A stretch of DNA of 64,000 bases, from IMG/VR virus record IMGVR_UViG_3300037809_000520, positions 1 to 64,000 of that record; one strand, 5' to 3'. Of this stretch, positions 34,122 through 41,870 are shown piece after piece; positions within the stretch are counted from its first letter, which is position 1, and each line of letters opens with the position of its first letter. The position numbers and the translations under genes were made by a program. The notes beneath the pieces are model-generated. The model was not told the origin of the DNA and did no database searches. It saw only the letters and a program-made list of their open reading frames with translations. The DNA comes from a virus.

Positions 34122-34538
34122 AATACCTGCTTTACTCATCCCTTCGTTGATAGGAAAATCTTCTACATTAAATTGAAATTTTATTTTTGGGTACCATGCT
34201 CTATCTCCATCATATTCCATTTCATACCAATTAGATTCTGATTCTATATCAAATCCTTTATCTTCTACCCACTTTAATGCTTTATTCCAATCATTAGGTA
34301 AAAGTTCATCTTTAATATTAAAACTAATAGAACCATATCCCTTACCTTTTAAAGGGTCTGTATCTGGTCTATCACCACTATACATTCCTAATGAAATGCT
34401 AGGATTATAATCATTAAATTGAGAATCTAATTCTTTTCTTAATTCTATTTCTCGAGATTTATATTCTCCATATTCGTCTATTTGACTCTCCTTAAGATAG
34501 CGGTTTCTATTCCACTTAGTGATATTAAAATTATCCAT
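34089..34538 (-). CDS. 5' part of a frameshifted tagged gene
   Basis: A 149-residue open frame starting MDNFNITKWNRNRYLKESQI; L-K-E (15-17) before Ser is a candidate prohead protease site. The body has LRKELDSQFNDYNPSISLG, a Gly/Asp-rich turn and a beta region (FDIESESNWYEMEYDGDRAW). Its last 12 residues, after MSKAGIK at about 134-140, are probably out of frame; correcting one A in 34117-34121 would extend it by about 72 residues to 33895. It has a promoter box 10 bases upstream. Confidence 0.6.
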   Translation of the reverse strand: MDNFNITKWNRNRYLKESQIDEYGEYKSREIELRKELDSQFNDYNPSISLGMYSGDRPDTDPLKGKGYGSISFNIKDELLPNDWNKALKWVEDKGFDIESESNWYEMEYDGDRAWYPKIKFQFNVEDFPINEGMSKAGIKNKSKMQKKY

Positions 34539-34548
34539 TAGTTTTAGT

Positions 34549-34557
34549 TATAAATAT
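34549..34557 (-). promoter_or_regulatory. Putative late promoter box (ATATTTATA)
   Basis: Ends 10 bases before the start at 34538, the tightest spacing but one in the set. Confidence 0.5.
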
Positions 34558-34568
34558 ATAAAAATATG

Positions 34569-35144
34569 TTATCTTTTAAGACTATTTAAATGTTCAATAG
34601 TTTTATTTAAACCCTCTAATACTCTTACTTTATCAGGAGCACCTACCCAATTTTCTACATCTCCCTGTTCTGTAATAAAACCTTTATTAGATAATAATAA
34701 TTCTGCTTCTATATAAGCTTTAAACTCATTTGCAAAATTATCTATTTCTGAATTAATAATTTTAGATTCATAAGCTTCATACAATCCTGCTACTTTTAAA
34801 TGGTGTTCAAATTCAACAACACAATTAAAACATTTTTTATGGATATTATAATAAGGTTTATCTAAATCAGTATGCATTTTTGATTTACAGTTAGGGCAAA
34901 AAATAGGCATTATGTGTGCTTTTTTTGCTTTATCTAATTTAGTAATATTTTGTTTTATTCCTTCTTTAATAGTCCAAGTACGACCATCAGTTTCCCAAAC
35001 ATCACCTTCTTTATATTCCTTTTCATGTTTGGCGTAACCCACACTTTGTCCTATTTTTTCACCATGCTTACCTTGAATAAGGTTACGCATTCTATTTACG
35101 TCTTTTTCTGTAAATTGTTTATTTAATCCTTGTACCTTACTCAT
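34569..35144 (-). CDS. Zinc-ribbon protein, unknown function
   Basis: A 191-residue protein with a four-Cys zinc ribbon: FCPNCKSKM at about 92-100 and KKCFNCVVEF at about 113-122. Before it is a short basic domain (RMRNLIQGKHGEKIGQSVG), after it a helical domain of about 70 residues. The layout suggests a nucleic-acid or protein binding adaptor. It overlaps the upstream gene by 4 bases. A similar zinc-ribbon protein is known in other T4-like phages, but I cannot name the family. Confidence 0.65.
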   Translation of the reverse strand: MSKVQGLNKQFTEKDVNRMRNLIQGKHGEKIGQSVGYAKHEKEYKEGDVWETDGRTWTIKEGIKQNITKLDKAKKAHIMPIFCPNCKSKMHTDLDKPYYNIHKKCFNCVVEFEHHLKVAGLYEAYESKIINSEIDNFANEFKAYIEAELLLSNKGFITEQGDVENWVGAPDKVRVLEGLNKTIEHLNSLKR

Positions 35145-35353
35145 AAAACTAATTTATTTAATTCTTTAATAATAACTTGTATATCATCTTTTGATAAATT
35201 ACCACCACTATACCATTGTTTTATTTGGTTTGCTAATAAATTAACATCTACTTTTATAGGCAAATCATTGGGGGTAGTAATTAGTGGGTTAGTACTTCTG
35301 GACCTTAATGATCCTTCTTTATATCCTTTTGATAAAGTATTTGATTTATTCAT
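35141..35353 (-). CDS. Small protein, unknown function
   Basis: A 70-residue protein lying between the multi-enzyme gene and the zinc-ribbon gene; its start overlaps the upstream stop by 4 bases (35350-35353) and its stop overlaps the next start by 4 bases. RSRSTNPLITTPNDLPIKVD is a likely flexible linker; DDIQVIIKELNKLVL is a C-terminal helix. The double overlap argues that it is real and translated with its neighbours. Confidence 0.55.
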   Translation of the reverse strand: MNKSNTLSKGYKEGSLRSRSTNPLITTPNDLPIKVDVNLLANQIKQWYSGGNLSKDDIQVIIKELNKLVL

Positions 35354-37908
35354 AATCCTAATGCTTTAAGTTGGTTGATTGTATCCTGGGTTGATGTATG
35401 TAATATACCAATACCCCCAGCTTCAATCCATTGTTCTATATTTGATTTTCTATCATCAATTAAAATATGGTTAGGTTCAGCATAATTCTTTTTATTATAA
35501 GCTTGGGCTAATGTTAATTTAACTCCAGGCATGTTATTTCTAACCCATAATCTTTTTCCTAATCTTGAGGTTTGTGATCTTGATGGGGATGATAGTAATT
35601 CTACATCATAATCTTTAATATAATTCCAATAGTCTTTACCATCTTCCATCCAAGGCATCCCTACCCAAAATCCAACTTTACCTTTACCATCAATTAATTC
35701 CCAAAATCCATCTTCCCCAAACTTTTTTTCATATTCTCTGGGTGGTATTCCTTTAGAGTACTTTTCAAATGATTTATCAAAATCTGTTAATACACCATCC
35801 ATATCTGAATATATTTTATATTCCATAGGGGGTGAAGATACAACCTCTTCTTCAGGTATCAAAACTCCTTCAGCAATTTCTCTAGCAAATTGATTTAAAC
35901 CAAATGGATCTTTACCTAATTTGGGATCAAATCCCTGTTTTTCATCTAAACTATCAGTCCAATTTCTAAATGTCATTGTACCTTTTAAATTAGCTTCAGC
36001 TTCAATATCATTTAACTCATCATCTTCTTGAGTATTTGTTGTTGTAATATTACCTAATCTACCTTCTAGATTTTGGGTATGATGAACCATTTCATGGGAA
36101 AATGAACGTACAATATCTTTTGGATGTCTGCCTTCAGTGTATAATACAATTGTTTGAGAATTTGGATCATAATAAGCAGTTTTACCTAAAAACTCTTGAG
36201 CATTACTACGATCACCATTTATGAATTTTAAATTAGGTAAGGGTTGAATATTCATCCCCTTATCTATCATATGCTTAGTTAATTTAGCTATCTCTTTTTT
36301 AATATCTATATTTTGAGAATATGAAGCATTTTCATTTAATGGTTTTCCTCTTTTAGAATATCTTCCTTCTACTTCAAAATTATTACTTAATGTAGACAAT
36401 ACCTCTTGTGTTTTTTGGGTTTCTCTATATAATCCCCCTGTCCAGTGATCTTTAACTGTTGAAAAACCCCAAGGCCCTCCTGCTTCTTTAATTTTATTCT
36501 CAACCCACCCACTTAAATCATAATAATTAGATTTTTGTTTAATTATAACAAATGTTTCTCCTTTTTCAAGTAAATCCTGGTCTGTTAATTGATCCATAAA
36601 ATTTTTTGCTCCCTCTAAAGTTTTTGAAAATGAGATATTTTTTCCATTATAATTTGTCCAAATATATTCTCTTAAATCTGGGATTTTGGTTGCATTCTTA
36701 ATGGATAAAATTCTATATATTGTTCCAAAATCTTTATAGCCTAATTGTTTTAATTTTAAAACAAATACTCTATTAATTGAAGAACTATCATGTACTCCTC
36801 CTTTTCCTAACCAATCTTCAACATATTTATCTAAATCTATTTCTTCATTTAAGTTTTCTTTTAAAACTGTTCCTTCAGGAAGTTCTAATGAATCAAAAAA
36901 ATCTTGAGCTATTTTTAATAGTTTTTCTTTTATTTCTGGTTTTAAATTAAGATCATCCCAAACATCTTTTACTAATGTATCTTGTATATCAAAACTATCG
37001 ATTACATCTTTTTCAATATTTTCTTGAAGAGCGATTACAGGGGTAGATGTTTTAAAATCTTTTTTACGCATTACTGTTTTTGCATACATTTCAATATCAT
37101 CATCAGTAACATTTATAGCAAATGGTATGTTTATGTTATTATTAAAATCCTTAACAACAGCATCAAAATCATCATCTATTTTAGATAGTGGTTTACCATG
37201 TTTTTTATGTAAACGTTTAAACATCCCTATAAGTTCAGCTACTGTAATTGGTTTTTTATTTCTTTTATCATTTAATCTATCTAAAAAATGCCTAGTAAAT
37301 TCAATATCAATACCCAATTTATTAAATAATCCATCAGCATATTTTTCAATTGAGTCTAATTGGGGTTTAGTAATTTCTTCTTTAATAATTGGTCTTAGAA
37401 TATTAAATACATCTTCTTTTTCTTTATCATCTAATTCATCTGGTAGGAATGGTGCTAATTCATCGGATGATACTTTGGCTGCTTTTCTAGCATTGGTACC
37501 ACTCATACCTTTATCTTGAGTAATTTGTACTTTTACTTTCATATTAGGGTAAGCTGATTCTATATTTTTAGTTCTATTTTCAATATCTTCTAAATCATCA
37601 TCTCTTCCTTCTCTTCCTCCTATAATAAAATAAACCTCATCTTCAGGATTATTTTTCCCTAAACGAATAATATCACCAATTGGTGATTCAGCAGGCTCAA
37701 TCTTAACTTTCATGGGTAAATATTTTTTAAATATATCCCAAATTAAAATAGCTTCAGCTTGACTTACCCCATTTCTTTCCTTACTTCCAACATAGATAAT
37801 AAATTCATCTATTTCAGGGAGAGATTTTAATGCTTTTTTTACTACCTCTAAATGACCTTTAGTAGGTGGTTTAAAACCACCTCCGTATGCTGCTATTACT
37901 TTACTCAT
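35350..37908 (-). CDS. Multi-enzyme protein: nucleotidyltransferase, ART-like, zinc peptidase-like, HAD phosphatase
   Basis: An 852-residue protein with several domains. (1) Residues 1-145: nucleotidyltransferase of the NMN adenylyltransferase / cytidylyltransferase type, with GGFKPPTKGHLEVVKKAL (T/H-x-G-H motif ending at His19) and the second motif GMSGTNARKAA (134-144). (2) About 385-510: IYRILSIK (Arg399), NISFSKT (Ser426-Phe-Ser) and RETQKTQEVL (Glu502), the R-S-E order of an ADP-ribosyltransferase, though the Q/E-x-E element is imperfect. (3) FSHEMVHHTQ (603-612): H-E-x-x-H zinc peptidase signature, with EAEAN downstream as a third-ligand candidate. (4) About 697-852: HAD phosphatase with SDMDGVLTDF (701-710). 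N-rich, L-N-E type junctions (PLNENAS, ENLNEEI) could be protease cut sites. The gene overlaps both neighbours by 4 bases. Confidence 0.72.
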   Translation of the reverse strand: MSKVIAAYGGGFKPPTKGHLEVVKKALKSLPEIDEFIIYVGSKERNGVSQAEAILIWDIFKKYLPMKVKIEPAESPIGDIIRLGKNNPEDEVYFIIGGREGRDDDLEDIENRTKNIESAYPNMKVKVQITQDKGMSGTNARKAAKVSSDELAPFLPDELDDKEKEDVFNILRPIIKEEITKPQLDSIEKYADGLFNKLGIDIEFTRHFLDRLNDKRNKKPITVAELIGMFKRLHKKHGKPLSKIDDDFDAVVKDFNNNINIPFAINVTDDDIEMYAKTVMRKKDFKTSTPVIALQENIEKDVIDSFDIQDTLVKDVWDDLNLKPEIKEKLLKIAQDFFDSLELPEGTVLKENLNEEIDLDKYVEDWLGKGGVHDSSSINRVFVLKLKQLGYKDFGTIYRILSIKNATKIPDLREYIWTNYNGKNISFSKTLEGAKNFMDQLTDQDLLEKGETFVIIKQKSNYYDLSGWVENKIKEAGGPWGFSTVKDHWTGGLYRETQKTQEVLSTLSNNFEVEGRYSKRGKPLNENASYSQNIDIKKEIAKLTKHMIDKGMNIQPLPNLKFINGDRSNAQEFLGKTAYYDPNSQTIVLYTEGRHPKDIVRSFSHEMVHHTQNLEGRLGNITTTNTQEDDELNDIEAEANLKGTMTFRNWTDSLDEKQGFDPKLGKDPFGLNQFAREIAEGVLIPEEEVVSSPPMEYKIYSDMDGVLTDFDKSFEKYSKGIPPREYEKKFGEDGFWELIDGKGKVGFWVGMPWMEDGKDYWNYIKDYDVELLSSPSRSQTSRLGKRLWVRNNMPGVKLTLAQAYNKKNYAEPNHILIDDRKSNIEQWIEAGGIGILHTSTQDTINQLKALGL

Positions 37909-38702
37909 GAATTTAAGAATTTTTCTATTCTCATTTGTGCCTCTTCTTTAGACATAGTATATTCAATTACATCATATATAAAATCATCACTTAACATAGT
38001 TTGAATTTCTTCTTTATCTTTAGCTTTTCTTTCATCAGATCGTTTTTGTTGAGCCGGTGTTTTAGGTTTAGTTCCTGTTGGTTTAAAGGGAGTTAGATAT
38101 TTTTTAATAATTTTTTCTATATCTTCCATTCTATTATCTAATGTATTAGCTACTGCTATGAAATTATTACCAAATAAATCAGCATATTTAGGTAAATTAT
38201 CTGTTACATCTTTCCAAGTACGCATCACAATAGCAGGTGCTAAACTCCTATCTTTACCTTCTGATTTTTCATATCTATCTTGATTTTGAGTTAATGAACG
38301 TTCTAAATCAGTATAAACATAAAGCATCATTACTTTATATCCCGCTTCTTCTAATTCATTTTTTAATTTTGCTGTTTGATTATATGAAGCTCCTGTACCA
38401 TCTAAAATAAATGATTCTTTTCCTTCAATAGTAGCTTCTACATCACCCTTAAATTGTTTATTAGCAGCTGCCATTTGTTTAGCTTGCTCACTTCTTTCTT
38501 CAGGAGTAGCATTTTTTAAATCTAAAGTTACATTAGCTTTTTGCAACATTGGAACATAGATATCATCTACATTTAATATCTTTAAACCCGCTAAATCTAA
38601 ACCACGTAAAATATACCCTTTACCTGCTCCTGGAGCTCCTGCTAATATAATTGCTTTAGGTTCAGCAACTGCTTCTTTTAATAATTGAATTAATGAAATC
38701 AT
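37905..38702 (-). CDS. P-loop kinase, polynucleotide kinase/zeta-toxin-like
   Basis: A 265-residue P-loop protein. Walker A is LAGAPGAGKGYILRGL (20-35), with ILNVDDIYVP as the substrate-binding Asp region and FILDGTGASY as the next conserved segment. The arrangement fits polynucleotide-kinase or zeta-toxin-like kinases that phosphorylate a small substrate or a nucleic acid end. It starts MISLIQLLKEAVAE, where L-K-E (8-10) before Ala resembles the capsid-targeting tags. C-terminal Lys-rich region, about 205-265. It overlaps the multi-enzyme gene by 4 bases. Confidence 0.72.
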   Translation of the reverse strand: MISLIQLLKEAVAEPKAIILAGAPGAGKGYILRGLDLAGLKILNVDDIYVPMLQKANVTLDLKNATPEERSEQAKQMAAANKQFKGDVEATIEGKESFILDGTGASYNQTAKLKNELEEAGYKVMMLYVYTDLERSLTQNQDRYEKSEGKDRSLAPAIVMRTWKDVTDNLPKYADLFGNNFIAVANTLDNRMEDIEKIIKKYLTPFKPTGTKPKTPAQQKRSDERKAKDKEEIQTMLSDDFIYDVIEYTMSKEEAQMRIEKFLNS

Positions 38703-38718
38703 AAATTGGATATTTTGT

Positions 38719-38727
38719 TATAAATAT
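38719..38727 (-). promoter_or_regulatory. Putative promoter box (GATATTTATA)
   Basis: Ends 16 bases before the kinase start at 38702 and touches the stop codon of the nuclease gene. Confidence 0.45.
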
Positions 38728-39497
38728 CACAATTTTCTTTTAGCTTGCGTTCTAAATTCAGTAAATACTGGTTTGTGACGTGGGTTTTCTAGGTCAAATA
38801 ATTTTTTAACAGTATTAAATATGTCTATATTTTCTTCTTGTGAACGTTTAGATTCATACATTTCCCATCCTTTACCTTGTATTGTACCTTCTTTAGGTCC
38901 TCTTTTTGATGATTTTAACCACAATATACCATAACGATCTGGTTTTTTACCATAACATTCTTCATAACATTTACCATAAATAGCAGTTTGTAAATCATAT
39001 GTAGTTTGTAAATGGTTTGATGTTTTAAAATCAACAATCCATAATTCACCATCAATTTCACATATCATATCACAAGTACCTGCTACTTTAATTTCATCTG
39101 AAAATAAATGTACTTCTGTTTCTATTAATGTCGGGTTATAGGTTTCCCACCAATCAACAAAACGTAAAAACATTTGCCAAACATCTGGGTTGTACATAGG
39201 GGTTCCGTTTTGTAAAAAATTTAATTCTTTACCATTAAGGTAATCTTCACACATTTCATGTACTTTAGTACCTTCTTCACCTGCTTTTTTTACAATCCAA
39301 TCGGCACTATATCCTACTTTTTTTAACCAATCTTGGAAAAATTTACCTTTTGGGTAATAACTTAAAACATAAGTTATAGAAGGATAATACTTACCATTTC
39401 TTCTATAATATCTAGAATCAGGTAATGTAATTTGTTTAGCATCTTCAGAAATTTCTAAAATTCTATTATGGGATTTTTTTATTGTTTTTTTACTCAT
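38727..39497 (-). CDS. PD-(D/E)XK family exonuclease (RecB/Cas4-like)
   Basis: A 256-residue nuclease. In order it has KVHEMCEDYLNG (His80), the GTCDMIC segment (Asp143), WIVDFKTS (Asp156, Lys158) and LQTAIYGKCYEECYGKK with the Q-x-x-x-Y motif; this is the H-D-D-x-K and QxxxY core of RecB-like nucleases. Lacks Cys clusters of iron-sulfur Cas4 types. It lies 4 bases inside the primase gene end. A role in processing DNA ends or recombination during phage replication is likely. Confidence 0.83.
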   Translation of the reverse strand: MSKKTIKKSHNRILEISEDAKQITLPDSRYYRRNGKYYPSITYVLSYYPKGKFFQDWLKKVGYSADWIVKKAGEEGTKVHEMCEDYLNGKELNFLQNGTPMYNPDVWQMFLRFVDWWETYNPTLIETEVHLFSDEIKVAGTCDMICEIDGELWIVDFKTSNHLQTTYDLQTAIYGKCYEECYGKKPDRYGILWLKSSKRGPKEGTIQGKGWEMYESKRSQEENIDIFNTVKKLFDLENPRHKPVFTEFRTQAKRKL

Positions 39498-40426
39498 ACT
39501 AACGATAATTTTTTTTCCATTAAGGCGTATTCTGTTAGAGGAATGGATTTTTGAATTAAGTTGGTAAAATGAGTAAATCCCATTTCGCTAGGGTCTTTCC
39601 CTTCAAGTTCAATAAGGTGAACTTCCTTGCCTTCATTAATAAATCTTTCTGAAAATTTTAAAGATTTTTTTAATGCATCATTATCTAATGCTATGTATAT
39701 TTTTTCAACAGTTGATTTTATTATTTTTTTCATTAAATTAGACTGTATATTGTTGCCTAATAACGGTATAGCATTTCTTTTAATGGCTATGGCATCAAAT
39801 GGGCCTTCGCATAATATTAATGGTAATTTCCAATTTATAAACAATTCAAATGGGATAATATCACGTGATGTTTCAGGATTACGATATTTAATGTATGGTT
39901 CTTTTTCAAAAGATCTGCCTGTAAAATAATTTAGATTTCCTATATCATCATAAGAGGGTATAATAATCATTTTTGAATATCTTCCGGATGTGCAATATCC
40001 TATATTGTATTTTTCAATATCATCCTTTGTAATACCTCTACTTTTTAAATAATAAGCTGCTTGTCTCCCTTCAATATCTGAGGGTGTTATGTTTTTAAAG
40101 GATTTATATTCTTTAGGAAGTTTTAATAATTCAGTATTTACTACAGTTTTACGTTCCTTTTCATTTCCTATTAATTTATATAACTCTGTAAATTTTTCAG
40201 GAGAGGCTCTAACTTGTTTAAATAAAGATGAAATTCTAGTTCCTTTTTTATTACAAACCCAACAATGCCAGGGATTATATCCTTTTTTATTTTCAGAAAA
40301 ATTAATTTCTAATTTAGGTTTATGGTGATTACAATACGGACAGTTATGGGCTTGGTTGCCTCTAGCTGTCCGTTTACCTGTTCCTATAACAGAATTCACT
40401 AAACTTACTAACAGTTCATTAATCAT
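39494..40426 (-). CDS. gp61: DNA primase, gp61-like
   Basis: A 310-residue primase. The N-terminal zinc finger is HNCPYCNHHKPK with WHCWVCNKKG (Cys29, Cys32, Cys55, Cys58). The TOPRIM domain has LILCEGPFDAIAIK (203-216, with Glu207 and Asp211) and IYIALDNDA (243-251, with Asp248 and Asp250). Shorter than DnaG and without the helicase-binding C-terminus, as in T4 gp61. No replicative helicase is visible in the window. A second-class promoter box lies upstream (40433-40442). Confidence 0.88.
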   Translation of the reverse strand: MINELLVSLVNSVIGTGKRTARGNQAHNCPYCNHHKPKLEINFSENKKGYNPWHCWVCNKKGTRISSLFKQVRASPEKFTELYKLIGNEKERKTVVNTELLKLPKEYKSFKNITPSDIEGRQAAYYLKSRGITKDDIEKYNIGYCTSGRYSKMIIIPSYDDIGNLNYFTGRSFEKEPYIKYRNPETSRDIIPFELFINWKLPLILCEGPFDAIAIKRNAIPLLGNNIQSNLMKKIIKSTVEKIYIALDNDALKKSLKFSERFINEGKEVHLIELEGKDPSEMGFTHFTNLIQKSIPLTEYALMEKKLSLV

Positions 40427-40432
40427 GAGTTG

Positions 40433-40442
40433 TAATATACAA
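40433..40442 (-). promoter_or_regulatory. Putative promoter box, second class (TTGTATATTA)
   Basis: Coding-strand TTGTATATTAC; it ends 6 bases before the start codon at 40426. Confidence 0.35.
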
Positions 40443-40464
40443 AACTAAATTTGGGTATCAACGG

Positions 40465-40914
40465 TTAGTTGAAATCTTTTGTAAAAAACTTTCCTAGGAT
40501 ATTATCATTAAAAAATTCATCGGGATTTTCTAAAACTTGATAAACCATTTGATATTTAACTTCATAGTAGGTTAAAAGTTTTTTAGTTGGAGCGCATATA
40601 AGAATTTGACGTTCGAAATTTTCTTTAGGCTCCGTTTTATATAATTCTTTTAGATGTTTATTTGAACCCCAATATGATTTCCAATTTGATTCTTTAATTG
40701 CTAATTTAAATGAAGGTCTACGGCCCACAACACCAGCATATTCTGCTAATTCTTTTTTTCCTAGTTTTACTTTAGATGTATTTTGTAATATTTTTTTACC
40801 TATGTAAGATTTTTGGGAATCTATGTGTATTATTCTATATACAAAACCATAGGTTTCATCTGGGAAATCTGAAATGTTTAACATTTCTTGGTTTAAATAT
40901 GTCCAATTTATCAT
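40465..40914 (-). CDS. GIY-YIG-like nuclease, SegE-like
   Basis: A 149-residue protein with a GIY-YIG-type opening: YGFVYRIIH (22-30) and KSYIGKK (35-41), then basic residues and an aromatic-rich region KSYWGSNKH (79-87); TYYEVKYQM (115-123) supplies the likely catalytic Glu118. This layout resembles free-standing SegE-like enzymes of T4-like phages. It lies between the last baseplate gene (4-base overlap) and the primase gene. It could be a homing enzyme or a host-DNA nuclease. Confidence 0.7.
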   Translation of the reverse strand: MINWTYLNQEMLNISDFPDETYGFVYRIIHIDSQKSYIGKKILQNTSKVKLGKKELAEYAGVVGRRPSFKLAIKESNWKSYWGSNKHLKELYKTEPKENFERQILICAPTKKLLTYYEVKYQMVYQVLENPDEFFNDNILGKFFTKDFN

Positions 40915-41867
40915 ATATCAAAATTTACAACAACCGTAGTATCTGTAAATTGAGATACTGGGAGTGGGAATGATAATTTTCCTACTGCTACTAATTCTTG
41001 GGCTCCATTGTATAATCCTACGCATGTAATATAAGGTTCAAAAAATGAACCTGTTACAAAGGGATAGTAAGATTGATTTAAAGCCCCGGCTATTGATGAA
41101 GTTAAAAGGGAGGGGTTTGTTGAAAATCCAAATTCATTTTCTAATACCGTACATTTATATTGTTGTTCATAAATTGTTAGGGATGATGAAAACTCCAAAG
41201 TTGTTCCACCTAATAGCCCAACATTTGAATTTATTTCTTCACCAATAGTTTGTGTATTATTTCTAATTAAAACAATAGTACCATGAGGATAAAATATTTG
41301 ACCACATATGTCTGATCCATTTATTATATTTCCTTCTCCATCATCTGTTAGTTGTATTCCTGCTGGGAATATCGATGAAGTTGTTGAAAATCTAAAGGTT
41401 CCTGGAATTATCTTCTCTCCATATAATTTAGTGGGGATAGAGAGTGTAGTAATTCGTGACATTGGGGGGTTTTCTTCACTTCCTGTAGACCAATATCTTT
41501 GTTGAAGTAATGATGATTGAAGATAATTATCATATAGAGGAGATTCGATACTACCATTAGATCTATCATCTTCTCTATTAACCCCTGGAAGTATACTACC
41601 TGTATTTACAATATCTCCTATACTTGAAGATATATAATTTGTATAATATAATTGTTTTGCACTATTCCATATTGAGTTAACGGAAGAAGAGTATTCAAAA
41701 CCAGTCTGAATATTTAAAGATGATGTATAGTTGCAATTTATACCATCATAAATATTAATTCCAGCGTCTGATCCTGTAATGGAATTACCTGTAAAAGTAA
41801 AGCCTTTATCTGCTGTAAAAGGAGTTATTGTAACGTCCTTTGTTGTGAATTGTTTCCAAGCACTCAT
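40911..41867 (-). CDS. Tail/baseplate structural protein, paralogue B
   Basis: A 318-residue beta-rich protein, paralogous to the gene just upstream. Their shared C-terminal pattern is YIT-x-VGLYN-x-x-QELVAV-x-KLS-x-PL, followed by a strand with alternating charged and hydrophobic residues. The centre has IVLIRNNTQTIGEEIN (residues about 197-212). Ser/Thr/Asn-rich; no Cys cluster apart from CNY and DICG. A trimeric or repeating baseplate arm is possible. The start is 3 bases after the previous stop. Confidence 0.6.
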   Translation of the reverse strand: MSAWKQFTTKDVTITPFTADKGFTFTGNSITGSDAGINIYDGINCNYTSSLNIQTGFEYSSSVNSIWNSAKQLYYTNYISSSIGDIVNTGSILPGVNREDDRSNGSIESPLYDNYLQSSLLQQRYWSTGSEENPPMSRITTLSIPTKLYGEKIIPGTFRFSTTSSIFPAGIQLTDDGEGNIINGSDICGQIFYPHGTIVLIRNNTQTIGEEINSNVGLLGGTTLEFSSSLTIYEQQYKCTVLENEFGFSTNPSLLTSSIAGALNQSYYPFVTGSFFEPYITCVGLYNGAQELVAVGKLSFPLPVSQFTDTTVVVNFDI

Positions 41868-41870
41868 TCA

